Below, piece after piece: positions 43,772-57,499 of a DNA stretch of 62,000 bases. The DNA is from Gnetum montanum (Eukaryota > Streptophyta > Gnetopsida > Gnetales > Gnetaceae), in the NCBI GenBank assembly GCA_015680685.1, contig MNCI01001360.1:129279-191278 (forward strand), given 5' to 3'. The notes under the pieces are model-generated. The model was not told the origin of the DNA. It worked only from the letters and a program-made list of their open reading frames with translations, and did no database searches. Within the stretch, counting starts at the first letter, position 1. Each line of letters opens with the position of its first letter. The translations under genes and the position numbers were made by a program.

Positions 43772-46729
43772 TTCACCTCTTTTCATTATCATAGAAAATG
43801 AGATAAGTATTAATAAAATAATATTCAATTTTCAATATAATTCTTCTCACTTATATTTTGTTTGTACAATAAGCAAGAAATAAATTTAAGCCCAAAGAAT
43901 AAATCAAATTATTAGAGCATAGGATCATAAAAGGAGCATTTAAGTTAGAAAAAGATAGTGAACATGGACTCATTTGAGGACAAAAGAAACCTAAGGGGGA
44001 TAGATTACAACATCCCCATTCCCAAATGGTGCTACTACATAATAAAGATGATGCCTCTTTATAACAAGTATTATCATTATCATAACAAGACCTAAAAGGG
44101 GAGTTGTAATTAAGATCCACAAGGACATGTCATAATAATAGACAAGTCTCTTAAGGTGACATTTAGGGGATTAACTTAACATATTTATACTAGGCATTAG
44201 AGGTCATATCAACATGGAGTTGTGTAGTTAGTAAAGCAAGTAACGAGTGCTAGGTAAAGCAAGAGAAGAAAAGAACTAGCCATCGCTTTTAGTCGATTGC
44301 AAGCCTAACTATGATGGTAATGCTAGATTGCCTCTAAAGGAATAGATGCCAAAGGAAGAAACCCCCAACAAACACTCATTGCATAATCTAAATACACTAC
44401 TTCACATCAATAAAGCATTCTTCTCTCTTTTTTCTACATTTTCCCTCTTATTTTCTTTACATTTAATGTCAAATGTTACACATATTTGACATTTGCTATG
44501 TTATCTTCTTATGCCTACTATCTAATAGAATGTATATTTGATGTTTGCCATGATATCCAGGAATAATATGTCACATGTGTTGGCGACCTTTTGGGACACG
44601 ACCACCAACGAGTGTCCTCAAACATGATTTAGGTGTTTGCTGGTCTCTGGCAACACCAAGGCCTAGATACCTCCAAATAGACTCAGTAGTTAATGTGAGT
44701 ATGTGTGTGTGCTGTTGTGGTATGTTGTTGTGAAAAATGAAATGATTGGGTTGTGTGTAAACTATAAATGACTTATCTTAAAGAGATTCAACCAACTTTG
44801 CAAAGTACTGTGAGTTGTTGAGAGTTCCTATTTTGTTCAATTTATTAGTCTATGTGGTCCTTATAATACCTACTTGTAACAAATAAATTTTTGCAAAAAA
44901 ATTTGAGCACAACTCTGCGAATCTACTTCTAATTTTCCCCAGAGAAAGAGATAGTTCCACAAGAAAACTGGAAATAGATAGTTAGGAGATATTACTTGCC
45001 CAACAAGTTATGAAGTTATAACTTATACATGAAGTTAGGAGAAAATCATGCTAACATTGGCATGTGTCTTTACAAATATTTCTTTCATAAGAAGTCACAA
45101 CCTATATAATAATTTTAGGAAATAAAGCCAAGATCTCTATCTTGTTTTAATACATTTAACCTTAGTCCAAGATCAAGTTTCTCAAACACCATGATGGTCA
45201 TTGCAATAAGCGCTCCATACAATTGTCATTTTATTTTTGTTGCATGTGAGAAAATATGCTAAAATTATTTTTAGCCACCAAACCATATGAAATTGGAACT
45301 TTATTTTGTTACTTTGATTTCACGCGTTTAGGTTTTGTTCTTGCTTTCCGCAATGACGGCCATGTCCACGATCCTTCGTAACTATCGTAGAAGAAATGTC
45401 ATTCCACTAATTCAGTTGTGCACCTGTCTTGCTATGTCTTCGTGTCTCTATAGCTGCACTTGATGGATTGGTAATGATGATGACAGACACATTGGCGTCA
45501 GGTGCTGCTGTGTTTGCAATTTCTGTTTGCAGGTTCATCATTGCAAGAATCCAGACGTGAAAACATTTTTTTTGTGTGCCAAGCTTTGCCTTAGGATTTA
45601 TGTTTAATATTTCACATCTTCTCATTGGTTTTTGTCATATCCTACATTTGAAACAAAACAGAAACCCTACTACGTTTTTCTTTTTGCATGCAGACTCCAT
45701 TCTCTAGACACTGCAGATCATTGAAGGAGATCTTATTTTTCTTTGGTTCCAGCAACAAATGATAAACACGATTTGGGGTTGCAACCACCTGAAATTTTTG
45801 CCCTAAATTCACCTAGGGCTTCCTGCATTTTTCTTTCCGTAAACTAAAAATTATTGTATTTATTTTCTAAATCAGGGATAGTCACTGTCTGATTTGGGTG
45901 TCAATATTGGCAAGATTTTGATATATTCTTGATGTTTGTTTTGTTGTTTTTCTTCTAAAACCGTTGCTCATAACCTAGTCTTATTTTTCTAGTTTTCATT
46001 GTTGATTCAAATGCAAAGTATATACAAAGTGTTTGACAAATTGCCTTTTTCCAGTGTCTCTAATTTTGCTGCCAATAAATATTACTATGACATCCAATTC
46101 TCAATTCTTATATATATTGCTAACTGCATTTTAACTCCTATTCTTTTTCTCTTTTCTTCTTTTTGTTCTGCACTTCATATATAGGGCACATGAACAAATT
46201 CCTTCATGAAGAATACTATAATTTCCAATGACCAGTTTACCATAAATTGCAGTTACTTTGATTCTTCATTTCTTTCTTCTTTAAATTTAGATGTTATTTC
46301 TCTTTATCCACAAGCTGAAATTTTTTTTATTCTGACAGATTACAACATTCTATATGCATTTTCTTGATATTTTATAGCCTTTCCTCCAATCTTTCAGCAT
46401 CTAAAATTGCTTTGCAATGGATATTTAAAAGCTCCCTTATGAATTTAGTGAGAAAACATAGTTAATGGTTTGTGGAATTCTTGCCACTTCTCCAACTAAC
46501 AATAAGAGAGTACTGAAAACTGCAAAAACCTTTAATCAATTTTATCATGCCAACTTGTTCCATGAAATGGCCAAAATTTTCCAACAACATGTTCAAGAAG
46601 TTTAGAAGGCTTCATCAATAGTTATGTGTACTTGGACCTATCCTTACGCTTGAAGTTATGTTTTAGCTAAGTTGAAATGTGTGAAGTAGATAGTTAAGGT
46701 TGGGAAGAAGACATGTTATGTTGCGGTGG
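43772..46729. other. No gene recognised; AT-rich unclassified DNA
   Basis: Short frames only. At 44575-44700 there is a GC-richer island (GGCGACCTTTTGGGACACGA) and at 45310-45620 another, with no coding match I can name. 45840-46440 is T-rich and intron-like. Probably old transposon debris. Confidence 0.4.
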
Positions 46730-48190
46730 TGATTTTTGCTCCTCTACTTATTTTGCATCTTTTGCTATGGTTGCTACAGTGGCTTGTGATTGTTTACTTT
46801 TATCCCTATTCCTCTTCATGTGCTATTTTTCATAGGCCGCATAAGCTAGATTGTTGCTAGCCTTAACATGCTCCTCGATTTTTTAACTTGTGAAGAAGAT
46901 TGGCTTAGCGATCAAGGGTCTAAATAATAGATTTTTGACTTAATAAAGTCATTGACTACTCCTTTGAAAATGACTATAAATGGGTTTCAAAGATGGGTTC
47001 TAGAATTTCATTTAATGTTGCATTCCATCTTTGAATAAATTTTTCCACCAATTTAAGGGATCCTTGTCTTATCTTCAGAAGGAAATATAAGGTTGTGTTT
47101 GGCCTTATTTTATACTTAAATCAATTAACAAATTAAGTAATAAAATCATCTAGTGAGGAGATAAAACCTCTCGGCAACATCCTATACCAATCTATAGCTT
47201 TTCCTTATAAGGACATGGGGAAAATCTACAACACAATATGAGGGCAAGCTTGCAGTAAGAAACATTCAAAGTAGAAAGTAATGAGATATGCATTGGTATC
47301 CCCTTCATCATTATTTTTGGTGAAGTGTGAGATGGAAATAGCTACAAGTAGCATTATTTGTGGTACAATGGGTTGATGGGATCATCTTCATAAAAGTCCA
47401 TTACTTTCATGGTTTGTGAAGTGCTTGCCTTAGGCTTGCACAACTCATTGGTTAGGTTTTGGATCATCTGAAAGGCTTGATCCAAGCTTTGTGATGTTCT
47501 AGAGGATTGTACTATTGGTTTAACAATGCATGGCAACATAACAGGTAACAATATGAATGAGATAGAACACATTGTTGTTGTTACAGGGGGATTAAACATT
47601 GAAAAAGATGTTTTCAAAGACACTTGAGAGATATAGGAACTATTGGGAATGAAGAGGCCATAGAAAATGTCCAAGACTAGAAGTCCTAAGGAGGGGCTAG
47701 CTAATATTATGAAAGATGGTAATAGAGAAGAAGTTATCAATGAAGATTTCACTGGATGAGACTAAGATACTATGATTGCTTGCAGAATCAAAGGCATCGA
47801 CATATATATGGGGACAAATTAAAAAGCAAGTTGGGTAACTTGATTCAAGGAGGATATAGTAGGTATATGGTTTACAACAAAAGTAGAATGTAACAAGTTG
47901 TTCATGGACAAATCAGGAATCAATCATTGTAAAAGATCCTCCAAGTGAGGATTGAATTCATATTATCCCCCTTATTCATCTTGATTTTCCTAATTTTATT
48001 TCAAAATTTCTTCGTCAATAGCCACAAATTCATCATTGATGTCAACCAATTGAGCTAACATGTGCATGTACAACTTAGAGAGTTCTATGTGGTCATAGGG
48101 GGAAGGAATGTATTCCTTCCCATTTTTTTAAATTATCTCAAACTGCTATTTGGAGTCTAACTCCTTAAGCAAGATGTGTAGACCAATTTG
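46730..48190 (-). pseudogene. Tat gag remnant (element I)
   Basis: Read leftwards, the N-terminal part (48190-48010) has KEYIPSPYDHIEL, matching HEFIPSLYDIIPL of C. At 47480-47355 is QMIQNLTNEL followed by VMDFYEDDPI, as in C (ELTDEVKRL, VYFYQDDPI). The capsid core is at 47330-46930, the basic KEK-rich segment near 46800. Stops and frameshifts throughout. Homology with D (11100-12600) stops near 46700, so protease and pol are missing or unrecognisable. Confidence 0.75.
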
Positions 48191-49500
48191 TATCTTAACA
48201 TAACTAAAATAGTAATATTCCTTACTAATATTAATGTTCCACTATCATGGGGTCTGTTGGACCATATATATGGGAAAAATCTTGTTTTTTGGTCATATCT
48301 AATATTTTTTGTAGAAAAAATGTTTCAAGTAAAGGACATAAATGAAAATCAATTGAAAAAAAGTGACAACATAACTAAACAATAATTATCAACATAAATC
48401 AAAATGGTAATTAGACTACAGTGTAAAAAATAAAATTGGTTGCAATGTGAAATAAATAAGTAATAGGTCACAACCTAAAATAAATAATTAAGTAGGGACA
48501 TTAGCCATAGGTTAAAACTAAAAATACACTATAACAGAAAAATAGGCTACAATGCAAAATAAGAAATAAACTATAGCATGAGTGTGCAAATTGATCACGT
48601 AAAAGTAGTAATGTGATGTAGAGACTATTAGGCTTCAAAGGTGCAACATAATTAAGGATTACACTCAATTTCAAAGAGACATAAAGATAGCAATTTTAGT
48701 AATGTTAATAAAAAGATGTTCACACTAGGCTATAGATACAGGCAAGATCTAGGAAATGGTAGTATTGTGAATATGCTAAGTTTATGAAAATAAGATGCTA
48801 AACCCCACTTCTAGAATCAAAAACTATAGTTATGGGAAAAACTAGGTGTTAGGAGCCAAAAATCATTCAACAAAATGTTAACCCTTTGATCTATAGGCCT
48901 AAAAGATTCAAGGCACCTTTGGCATTCTTGCTGATCACCAAAGGACTTAAAGATCTATTATCAACTCAACATAAACAATGCAGAATGGATAGTAGATCTA
49001 ACAGAGATTAAATTGCTAGATGTGTGAACAAATAAAACCTTAATAAAGAAGAAAAAAAAAGGAAAATATCCAAGAACACTACAAACTTATATTTATTCGA
49101 ATACAAGAGTTCATAAAATACAGATCTATGTTTATAGAGGTTTTAGTATTACCGATCTACATCCAGGCCTTATAGTAGAGGCCTCAAAAGTCTCTAATAT
49201 ACACTCAAGATTTGTAATAGAGGCTTCAAAACTCTTCATGAAATTATTGTTGGATAAATATGAGAAGGTGGGATGTGCTTTACTACAATTGTAATGGTGT
49301 CTTGCTATGTCCATTCTTTATGTTAAATGATCTCTTTGGAATTATCACAAGTTCTAAGTGCAAAACGATTTCAAGTATCAAAAGATTTTCTATGATCCCA
49401 AAGGTCCCAAAATATGGCCTTGATTTGTGCTTTTATAAGTTTCTAACTTGTTGTTTCATGTTGACTTTCATATTGCAAGTTTCCTAGTATCATTCCCAAC
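48191..49500 (-). other. Probable 5' leader of element I
   Basis: Loosely repeated CTATAG/CTACAATG words (48390-48620) resemble the D leader at 12800-13000. At 49130-49230 there is a run of AGAGGCTTCAAAA/AGAGGCCTCAAAA words. No primer site is identified, and nothing coding is seen. Confidence 0.4.
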
Positions 49501-50030
49501 ATTTTTGAAACTTATCCTAGTTGACATGATACAACATTTTTTACAATTTATGCTAGCCAACCCATAGCATATTTCATGTTTTATGTTGGCTAGCATGATC
49601 TATAGCATATTTCATAATTTTGCATGATGCACAACGTAAATTCATTTTACATTGACTAGCATAATTTCCAAGGTAATTTTGATTTACGCTGGCCAGCATA
49701 ATTTGCAACATATTTTATGATTTATGCTATTAATTACACTTTACATCACAAGTTGGGCCAAAAATAATTTGGCATGAGGATGACTTNTTATGAATTACAC
49801 TTTACATCACAAGTTGGGCCAAAAATAATTTGGCATGAGGATGACTTGGAGTTATGATGAAATAGGATTACATGGTAGATTTCTAAAAGGGATTCAAGTC
49901 ATTTCTTTTACTCTTGAATCCAATCAATGTTACATCAAGAGTTACATGAAAAGAGCCCAAGGTTTCCTTTTTGGCTTAACTTAGTTATCAAGCTTCCCTA
50001 TTTACAATCAAATTTCTTTGAAATGTTTCA
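49501..50030 (-). mobile_element. Probable LTR of Tat element I
   Basis: Words such as ACGCTGGCCAGCATAA, ATGCTAGCCAAC and TTGGCTAGCATGA (49550-49720) correspond to the GCTGGCCAGCGTAC palindromes of the other Tat LTRs. On the minus strand TGAAACATTTCAAAGAAATT begins at 50030, exactly where homology with the inverted arm resumes. The inner boundary is uncertain. Confidence 0.55.
49732..49847. other. 55-bp duplication around a single N: assembly join
   Basis: 49732-49786 and 49793-49847 are identical over 55 bases and flank N at 49787. The pattern is that of two contig ends overlapping and joined without collapsing. Confidence 0.85.
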
Positions 50031-52660
50031 TGGCTTCTCTATAACATTAATAATTCTTTCTTCTTCATGTTTTAAAATTCTATGATTTTGAAAATCATAT
50101 CTTCCAACCTTCATTTAAACCTATGTAGCAATTCAAACTTGGATTCTTTGTAAAAGATCACAAAACCATCCATGTTGTGATTTCTACAATAGGCTAATTT
50201 GTATGACTTGAAAGAAGAACTTTCACAAGAACCTTTTTTCTTATAAGTACCTCTATATCCCATCTTTCCAAGTCTAGCTAGAATTAGTATAGGAATTCTC
50301 ATGGTAAGACTTCTTATAAGCACAAGAAATCAACATCAAAATGTTGTAACTCTACTAAGATCCATGAGTATTGATACTCATGCTAGTCTAAGGTCCATGA
50401 TGGACATAATGAATGTTGTTTCTCACTAGCTAAGGACTTTGAAAGCAAGTTGTATGTTGTAACTTTCATCCTTGTTCCTAAATTTTATCTTAGGTTGTTG
50501 TTCTTCATGGATATCATACACTTTGCCATAACAAGATCATGATTCTCCATGATGTTACTACTATATGATTTGGTTATAAGATGAACTAGTATACATCTTC
50601 ATGATTATTCTAGTTCAACTAATTCTTCAATTAATTTTGGATTGATAACTACTAGCTATATTACCTAGACTCTTAACAACCTTCCTACCCCTTTAAGATA
50701 CTAACTCTAATAGTGTAACTAATAACACATTAGGATTTAGTGATCTAAGACTATCTATCAACATAGACTAATCACCTAATCTTAAGGTTAAAGATGCCCC
50801 AAGATGTTAGATCTTTTAGTCTTAACAATTAAATTATTAGGCATGGTTAGTCATTATAATTTATGGCTTCCTAAGGCACAATTTAGGATATCACCCAATT
50901 ATCAAGTACCTAGATGATGAATCTGACCTTAACATTGAGTTTAGAAGGTTGAAAAATATTATAAATGACTATTTATATGTTATAAATAAACATCGTATGC
51001 TCAAGTTATGCTAAAATAAAGCCTCTAAGGATCTTGACATACCATATTGGACGAGTAAAAACTAATTTTTGGAGCTATGCAGTGTAGATTTGACTATCAT
51101 TACATTCAGAAGATTGAAATCTAATGGAAATGACTCTATATTTACTAAGAAAGGCTTCCAAAATCAAAAGTTATGGCTATCAAAGTCCAAAACATTGGGC
51201 ATGAAAAATGAGACTTCCTAAGCAATCATTCATTATAGTACTACTCCAAGAAGAGTGCACTTAATTATGAAATTTTTATTTTGATTGTTGCCAACTTGTC
51301 AAATTTTTTTAAAAAATTTTCTTCATGTTCACATATTTAAATTTTGAACTTGGATTTTAAATTTTTTTGAAATTTTCATTAATTGATAGAAAATTTTCAA
51401 GTTTTCCATCAACTAACAAAAAACTTTTCCATTACTAAAAGGAAGGATTCTCTAGCATCATTAGTGTTCATCAACATTCAAGAAAGATAGGATTTTTTAG
51501 CACTGATGGTGTCCACTAGCTATTAAGAACGATAGGATTTGTTAGCACCGTCAGTGCTTGTTGATTGCTGGGGAAGGCAAAACTTTTTAACAATGATTAT
51601 GTCATTAGTTATTAAAGAAGGTAGGATTTTTCAATGCCAATGCTGCCTGTGGTCATTACAGACTACTAAAATACAAATAGATTTGATAGTTGTGGGAACA
51701 ATGATGAAGGTAAGTGTGACAACAACAATGGTGGCAAATATGGCAACTAAAATGGTGAAAATAGTGATGAGTAGTGGTATGGTAGGATCATATGCTAGGA
51801 TTGAGAGGAAGGCTACAACAACAATGGTATCTCTCATTTTTGGTGACCTACCATTGTTGGGTGGTACCCTACCACTCTTGGGCAGCAGCTTGCCACATGG
51901 TAGCCCAACTTCTCATGCCATGGTAGGCCAAACCATACTGGTGACAACCAGCCCATAGCTAGGCCTGTGCTAGTGATGCAATGGTTGGCTAGCCATTGTG
52001 GCTAGTAACAACATAGCTTGCCCAACCAAGGTAGGGTAAAAATTTAATTTAATTTTTTAAAAATTAATTAAAAGATTTAAATATAATAAAGTATATTAAT
52101 TTATAATCCAAAGGTTGGCTCTAATGGTTCACTAGACAAAGCTTAAGATGTATGGGTTGATAAATAGAAGGTCTTGGGTTTGATTCCTAGTTTTAACATT
52201 TTGACATTCAGTTTCTTTTTTTACCTTTTTATTATTATTTTAGTCTTTCCTACCCCAAAGGTCAATGTGATGATTTAGCAAATGATAGTGTATGAGTTCA
52301 GTTAACTAAGGGAAGATTCTAGGTTAGATTATTAATCCTAAAATTTTTTAAAAAAATTAATAATTTAAGAATTAATTAATTATGATTTTTTATAAGCATG
52401 CATAATGAGAAATTTTAAACAATGATATCTCGCAAACTATAAGTCTAATTATAAGGAAATTTGTACCATTGGAATCATCCCAAAGATTATTATGGGTTGG
52501 GCATGATTTTAGGTTCCAAAAACTCAGTTGAATTTTCAAGATTTGAAATGATCAAAATAGTCTACTTTGCCTAATTAACATTACTAAGTTGATGTATGGG
52601 TGACATGTGGACTTCTAGATGACTTCTATTTGATTATAATTATTATATTGACTATTAAAT
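50031..52660 (-). repeat. AT-rich dispersed repeat, right inverted arm
   Basis: Inverted relative of 40741-42980; see that entry. An open frame on the plus strand at 51539-51958 is low in complexity (runs of Met, Val, Thr) and is not considered a gene. The arm is interrupted at its left end by the LTR of element I. Confidence 0.65.
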
Positions 52661-52957
52661 GAAAATGTAACACCTATACCTTACAATTTAACAAGCATGA
52701 TATAAACCTATCCTCTTGTCTATATGCTAGCGAGGTATTAAGAAGAGGATTAGCAAAGTAACATATCACAACATTACCCATTAACTACTAGTTTCCCTAT
52801 AAATCTCATGGTAATAACCTTTATTAATTAGGTAGATATGAAACAAACTTATGGCTAATTTAACCTTTCTTAAACTCTCCAACACATAAGTCTTAGGTAG
52901 TAATAAGTAATGGCTAGTTATAGGCATAAGGTATTTAGGAATAGTAAGTTCCAAATA
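52661..52957. other. Unclassified fragment next to the truncated LTR of element H
   Basis: It begins TGTAACACCTATACC, an LTR-like start, and runs up to the break in LTR H at 52958. No coding sequence. Confidence 0.3.
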
Positions 52958-53303
52958 AGACATCTTATAGATGATATAGACATCTTCATAGAGCTATAAG
53001 CTTGTACAAGAGATGTCTAGCTTGTATAGTAGACATCTATACTATAGAAAAGATGTCTTGTCTTGGAAGGAGATGTCTATTTTGGTAGGGCCAAAAATAA
53101 GGATGCTTATTTTAATGTCTAAAAGGTTTGGGCATCTTCAAACATGTCCCCATTAATCTTAAAACCTCCTAAACTCATCAAAATAGCTCCAAAGTACTCC
53201 AAACATGCCAAAACACGTAAAACATAGAGAGATACTACAAACAAACATGAAACACTCATAGACAACAAGAAACACACAAAACAATTCCATTGAAGATGAC
53301 ACA
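52958..53303 (-). mobile_element. Truncated 3' LTR of element H
   Basis: On the minus strand it begins TGTGTCATCTTCAATGGAAT at 53303 and matches the first 340 bases of the LTR at 59499-60367 (GGCCAAAAATAAGGATGCTT and CTCATCAAAATAGC are exact). Homology ends at 52958, so the LTR is cut. Confidence 0.9.
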
Positions 53304-53393
53304 TTGGTTGGGTGATGTTCTCATCATCTCTCCCATCGTTAAAATTGAAACTTATTTTTAAGTTGGCTATACACTTGGGATAGCATTAAGCCC

Positions 53394-54659
53394 TCATAAA
53401 GCCAAGTCTTTCTCATGAATACAAATTTCATTTTTAGGTCTCTCATCATTACCATGCATTAAGCACCCATAAATCTTTTGCCTCTTTGTACTTCTAGCTT
53501 CTTTTTTTTGTAGCACAATTGGTTTTCTTAATGGCTTGTATGACCTTTGGTCTTTAAGTACATCTTTGAGGATCTCAAGATTATTCTCCAATTCATATGT
53601 AAGCACTTTGCCATGGAAATGACTCAAATCTAAAACATTGAACACATAAGAAAATGGAAAATGATTAGAATGATCTAGCTCATAAGCACTATCATTCACT
53701 TTGACCTTGATCTAAAATCGACCAATATTCTTGGACTTGAGCTTGGAAAATTTTATATTTTCATCCTTTCCTTGTCCAAATGGAGCCATACATAATCACT
53801 AATATTGAATATCACCTTCTTCTTTTTCTCAACTTCATGGTAGCAACAATTTATTTTATCTTGCCTTCAAGTTTTATCTTCACTTGCTTATGTAAGTCTT
53901 GCATGATTTTTAGAAAATTTAAACTAACAATGAAACAATCATTAAATTTCCTTAAATCAATTTCCATCCTAGAAGCATAACCATAGTTTACTTGAAATGA
54001 AATTTTCCCAATGCTATAATGATAGGAATCCTTATAACTAAACTCAACATGTGACAAATGATTTTCACATCTAGTGGGCTAATCCTCATAAAGACATATT
54101 AAAATTTTGAACAATGATTTATTTACAACTTCAATTTGGGCATCAGTTAGTAGATGATAGACATAAGAAAAGGATAGTTTTATACCCAACAATTTCCATA
54201 ATGACCTCCAAAAATGACTTGTAAATTTAGCATCTCTATCACTTACACTATTCAATAGAAGACCAATTAATCCTACAAAATTTTGGAAATACAAGTAAGC
54301 AATATGAGATGCATCATTGCTTATCTTACAAGGAATGCAAGAAATCTATCAACAATAGCAAGAATAGAATAATGACCAAATTGTATCTTAGGAATCCCAC
54401 AAATAAAATCTATAGAGATACTTTCCCATGGAGCATTAGGAATTGGTCAAGGCAAATAATTTCTAGTAATAGTATTATCTTTCTTAATTTTTTGGAAAAT
54501 AAGACACTCTTTAACAAATTCATTTATATCATTTTTCATACTTGGCCAATAGTAGCTCTTCCCCACAAGCTCATAGGTCTTCGTCTTACCCATGTTTCCA
54601 ACCATATTATAATTATGCTTTTCATTCAAAATTCTTGACCTAAAATCATTGTTTAACAC
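53394..54659 (-). pseudogene. Chromovirus-like integrase (element H)
   Basis: Read leftwards: the zinc-finger region at 54659-54447 (GKTKTYELVGKSYYWPSM, ECLIFQKIK; the first Cys of the pair altered), the core at 54294-54079 (SDRDAKFTSHFWRSLW, then TDAQIEVVNKSL, containing the second Asp and the Glu), and the C-terminal part at 53699-53394 (FNVLDLSHFHGK). The order INT last in pol and the motif wording are those of Ty3/gypsy elements outside the Tat/Athila group. Frames are broken between the three parts. Confidence 0.85.
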
Positions 54660-55299
54660 ATCTACCTTAGCATTCTTGAAGAGGATGCCTTGTTGTAGAT
54701 GATAGTCTCTTCACCTCTCTACTCTACCAATCAATGGAGTATTATGATCTTTCCAAACCTCTTCAAAATTAGCATCTTGAGATTACAAATAAGTTAAGAT
54801 GTTAAGTCCTACACAAGCAAATGAATGAGTCACAATATGAATTCTTGAAAGAGCATCAACCACTATATTACTTTTTCCACTTTTATGTTTTAGCATAAAG
54901 TGGAATTCTTAGAGCTACCACCCATTACATATGCTTACCACTTAACTTCTTTTGTAAATTTAAGAATTACAATGCCTTGTTATTAGTTAATAACAAAAAT
55001 TTACTTCCCAAAAAATAATTTCTTCAATGTTTTATGACTTGAAGTATAGCATAAAACTCTTTTTCATATACCTTAATTCATTTAATTTTTCAAAGAAAAA
55101 TACAATGGACTTACCTTCTTAGGATGGCATCCCTCTAATTGAAAGTCCACCTACATCTACCTGCCCTTCAAATCTTGGAAAAATTTGAAATAGTCAATAC
55201 TATAACACCATAAATTTTTCCTTTCAAAGCTTAGAATGATTTTTCCTTTTCTCCATTCCATATAAAAGCTAAATTCGATCATGCAATAGAATTAAAAGT
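54660..55299 (-). pseudogene. RNase H of element H, decayed
   Basis: On the minus strand YEKEFYAILQVIKHWRNYF, LLTNNKALXFLNLQKKLSG and KHM-WVV correspond to the YDKEFYALVRAL ... HSDHEALKYL ... RHAKW pattern of Ty3 RNase H. The Asp of the HSDH motif is Asn (TNNKAL). Several stops. Confidence 0.7.
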
Positions 55300-57250
55300 T
55301 CACATAAACCTTTTATAAAAATCATCCAAACTAAGAAAAGATCCTACATCCCCCACATCTTTCAATAAAGGCCTCTCCTTGATTGCATTAATCTTTCTTG
55401 ACTTCATTTTGACTTGGTTTTTGAAAATAACATGACCTAAGTGGACAATTTTCTTCTTCATAAAATGACATTTCTTGGCATTGATCACCAATTTAGCCTT
55501 ATATAACTTTAAGCACATCAATCTCAAGTATTTCACACGTTCCTCCTCATTAGAATTGTAGACAAGAATATCATCAAAGAAACTAATGTAGCATTTCCCA
55601 ATAAGATCCCTCAAAACTTTATGCATAAACCTCATGAATGTTGCTAAAGCATTGGTTAGTCCAAAAGGCATGACTAACCATTCATATGAACCATCTAGTT
55701 GTGGATCATTGAACTTAGAAAGGGAGGGGGGGATGAGTAAGTTCTCCAAATTAAAAATTAAATAAACAAAACATAGACATTGAATTTAACATGGTTCCCC
55801 AACTTGGGTAGTCCACACTTGGAGGGTAGATCGCAAGCACACCTCCAAATTTTGTTGCTCTTAAAATGTGGTTGAAGGGTCCACACCCTATATAGTCTTC
55901 AAGCCTCGCTCTAGGGTGTTATATCATAAAACTAATCACTCAACCCTGCAAGGTCCCATCAAGCTTGGAAATGTATTTTCAAGGCTTACACAGCTTTTAC
56001 AATCTTGAGCTCCACACTAAAGTGTTGTACTGCAACACCAACAACTCAATTGTGCAAGATTCGAACAAGGTCAAGCACATCAACCTCGCAAGGTAATAAG
56101 AGAACAACAATTACAAGGATTAATTGCAAATCAATTTCTTGATCCTTGTACGTTTAGGTACACCACACTTTACAATGCCTTACAATACCAAAATGATAAT
56201 ACAATTAGAAGCAACAAAGAATTCAATGATCACAAATGATTGTACAATAATTACACAACAAGCTTGCACATTTTCCAAAGTCTTCTTATAGCTATCATGT
56301 TTCTAAATCCATCTTGGAGCTTGTGCAACAACTAACCAATGGTCATGGGAGGCATCTTCTTCATGCCTAATACATCTCTCTAAATCTACCTTCAGTTCTA
56401 GAAAGACACCTTTCTTTCATTAAATACTTCTTTCTAAAGTCTCCATTCTAGAACTTGGTCTACATTCTATAAAGATGTATTTTCTTGGTGAAAGAAATCT
56501 CTACTTGATAAAAGACATCTATTATTTCTTGAAGACGTCTTTGCCTAAAACCACTCCAATTCTACCAAGATGTCTTTGTTTCTCATATACATCTTTCTTC
56601 AACTTTCTTCATCCTTAGAATTCATCATTCCTTGTCCACAACCATGAGCTTCCACATGCTTTAATGTTAACAAATTTTCTTGTATAGTATTTAGTCCTTG
56701 CCCACATTCTTTGGAAGTTCTTTTGAAGATCATGTGGATGACCTCCTCCTTGTCCTCTATGTAGGCTTTAGCTCATCTTAGTTTCCTATGTACATAGTCC
56801 TATAAACACAATACCCATACAACCATGCAAAAAACCATTAACTCCATTTTACTAAACATTTTGACACATACCAAAACACACTAAAAGGTCCACACTAGTG
56901 TCTTAAAGGTTCTTTTCTATTCATCTCCCTAAATAATATGAATTTGATAATACCTACTCTTAAAATAAATCTTGAAGAAAATTTCAACATTGACATGTAC
57001 ATTAAGAATGTCATCCATTCTAGGGACAAGAAACTTATAATTGATAGTGATCTTATTAATGACCCTAAAATCTATGCACATTCTCATCTCATCTGTATCT
57101 TTCTTTAGAATAAGTATAGTTAGAATGACATAAGGAGAAATGGATTGCTTAATTCACTTGCTTGTTCAACTCCTCCCTCTAATTTTGAGTCATGCATAAA
57201 GCTCTTTCATTTAGGATGGTAGCTCTAGGAATAAAATTAATTTGATTTTG
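55300..57250 (-). pseudogene. Reverse transcriptase of element H, split by an insertion
   Basis: The N-terminal half (57250-56940) shows RMCIDFRVINKITINYKF, PRMDDIL and YYQIHI. The C-terminal half (55725-55300) shows GSYEWLVMPFGLTNALATFM and the catalytic FFDDILVYN, then KCHFMKKKIVHLGHV. Between them lies about 1.2 kb of foreign sequence. The motifs place it with Ty3/gypsy chromovirus-type elements. Confidence 0.85.
55726..56936. mobile_element. About 1.2-kb unclassified insertion in the RT of element H
   Basis: The left end reads AGGGAGGGGGGATGAGTAAG and the right end, inverted, AGGGAGATGA, suggesting short inverted termini. The left part contains AACATGGTTCCCCAACTTGGG and TAGTCCACACTTGGAGGG, of a kind common in non-coding plant repeats. 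Words like AAGATGTCTTTG and AGACGTCTTTG recur at 56350-56600. No coding capacity. Confidence 0.5.
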
Positions 57251-57499
57251 AATGGAACTTCTTAGAAAAGGTCCTTCTAATTTTTCCTTGAAAACATTCA
57301 CAAATTTCAGTGCTAAGGTTTTTACTACTAGAAAAAGTTCATTTGAAGTCTTCTCTTCATTTGCTTCAAGTGTTAAGATGATGACAAAACCATGTCTAGC
57401 TTCTTTATATAGTTGTAGATATTCTTACTTACTTAGTAATATTGATGTAACATTTGTAGGGAAATTTTCCTTGTACTACTAACAAGTCATAGGGATTAA

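Noticed and set aside
51539-51958. 139-codon plus-strand open frame rich in Met, Val and Thr
   Set aside because: Low complexity within an AT-rich repeat arm; the inverted counterpart around 41240-41600 does not keep the frame.
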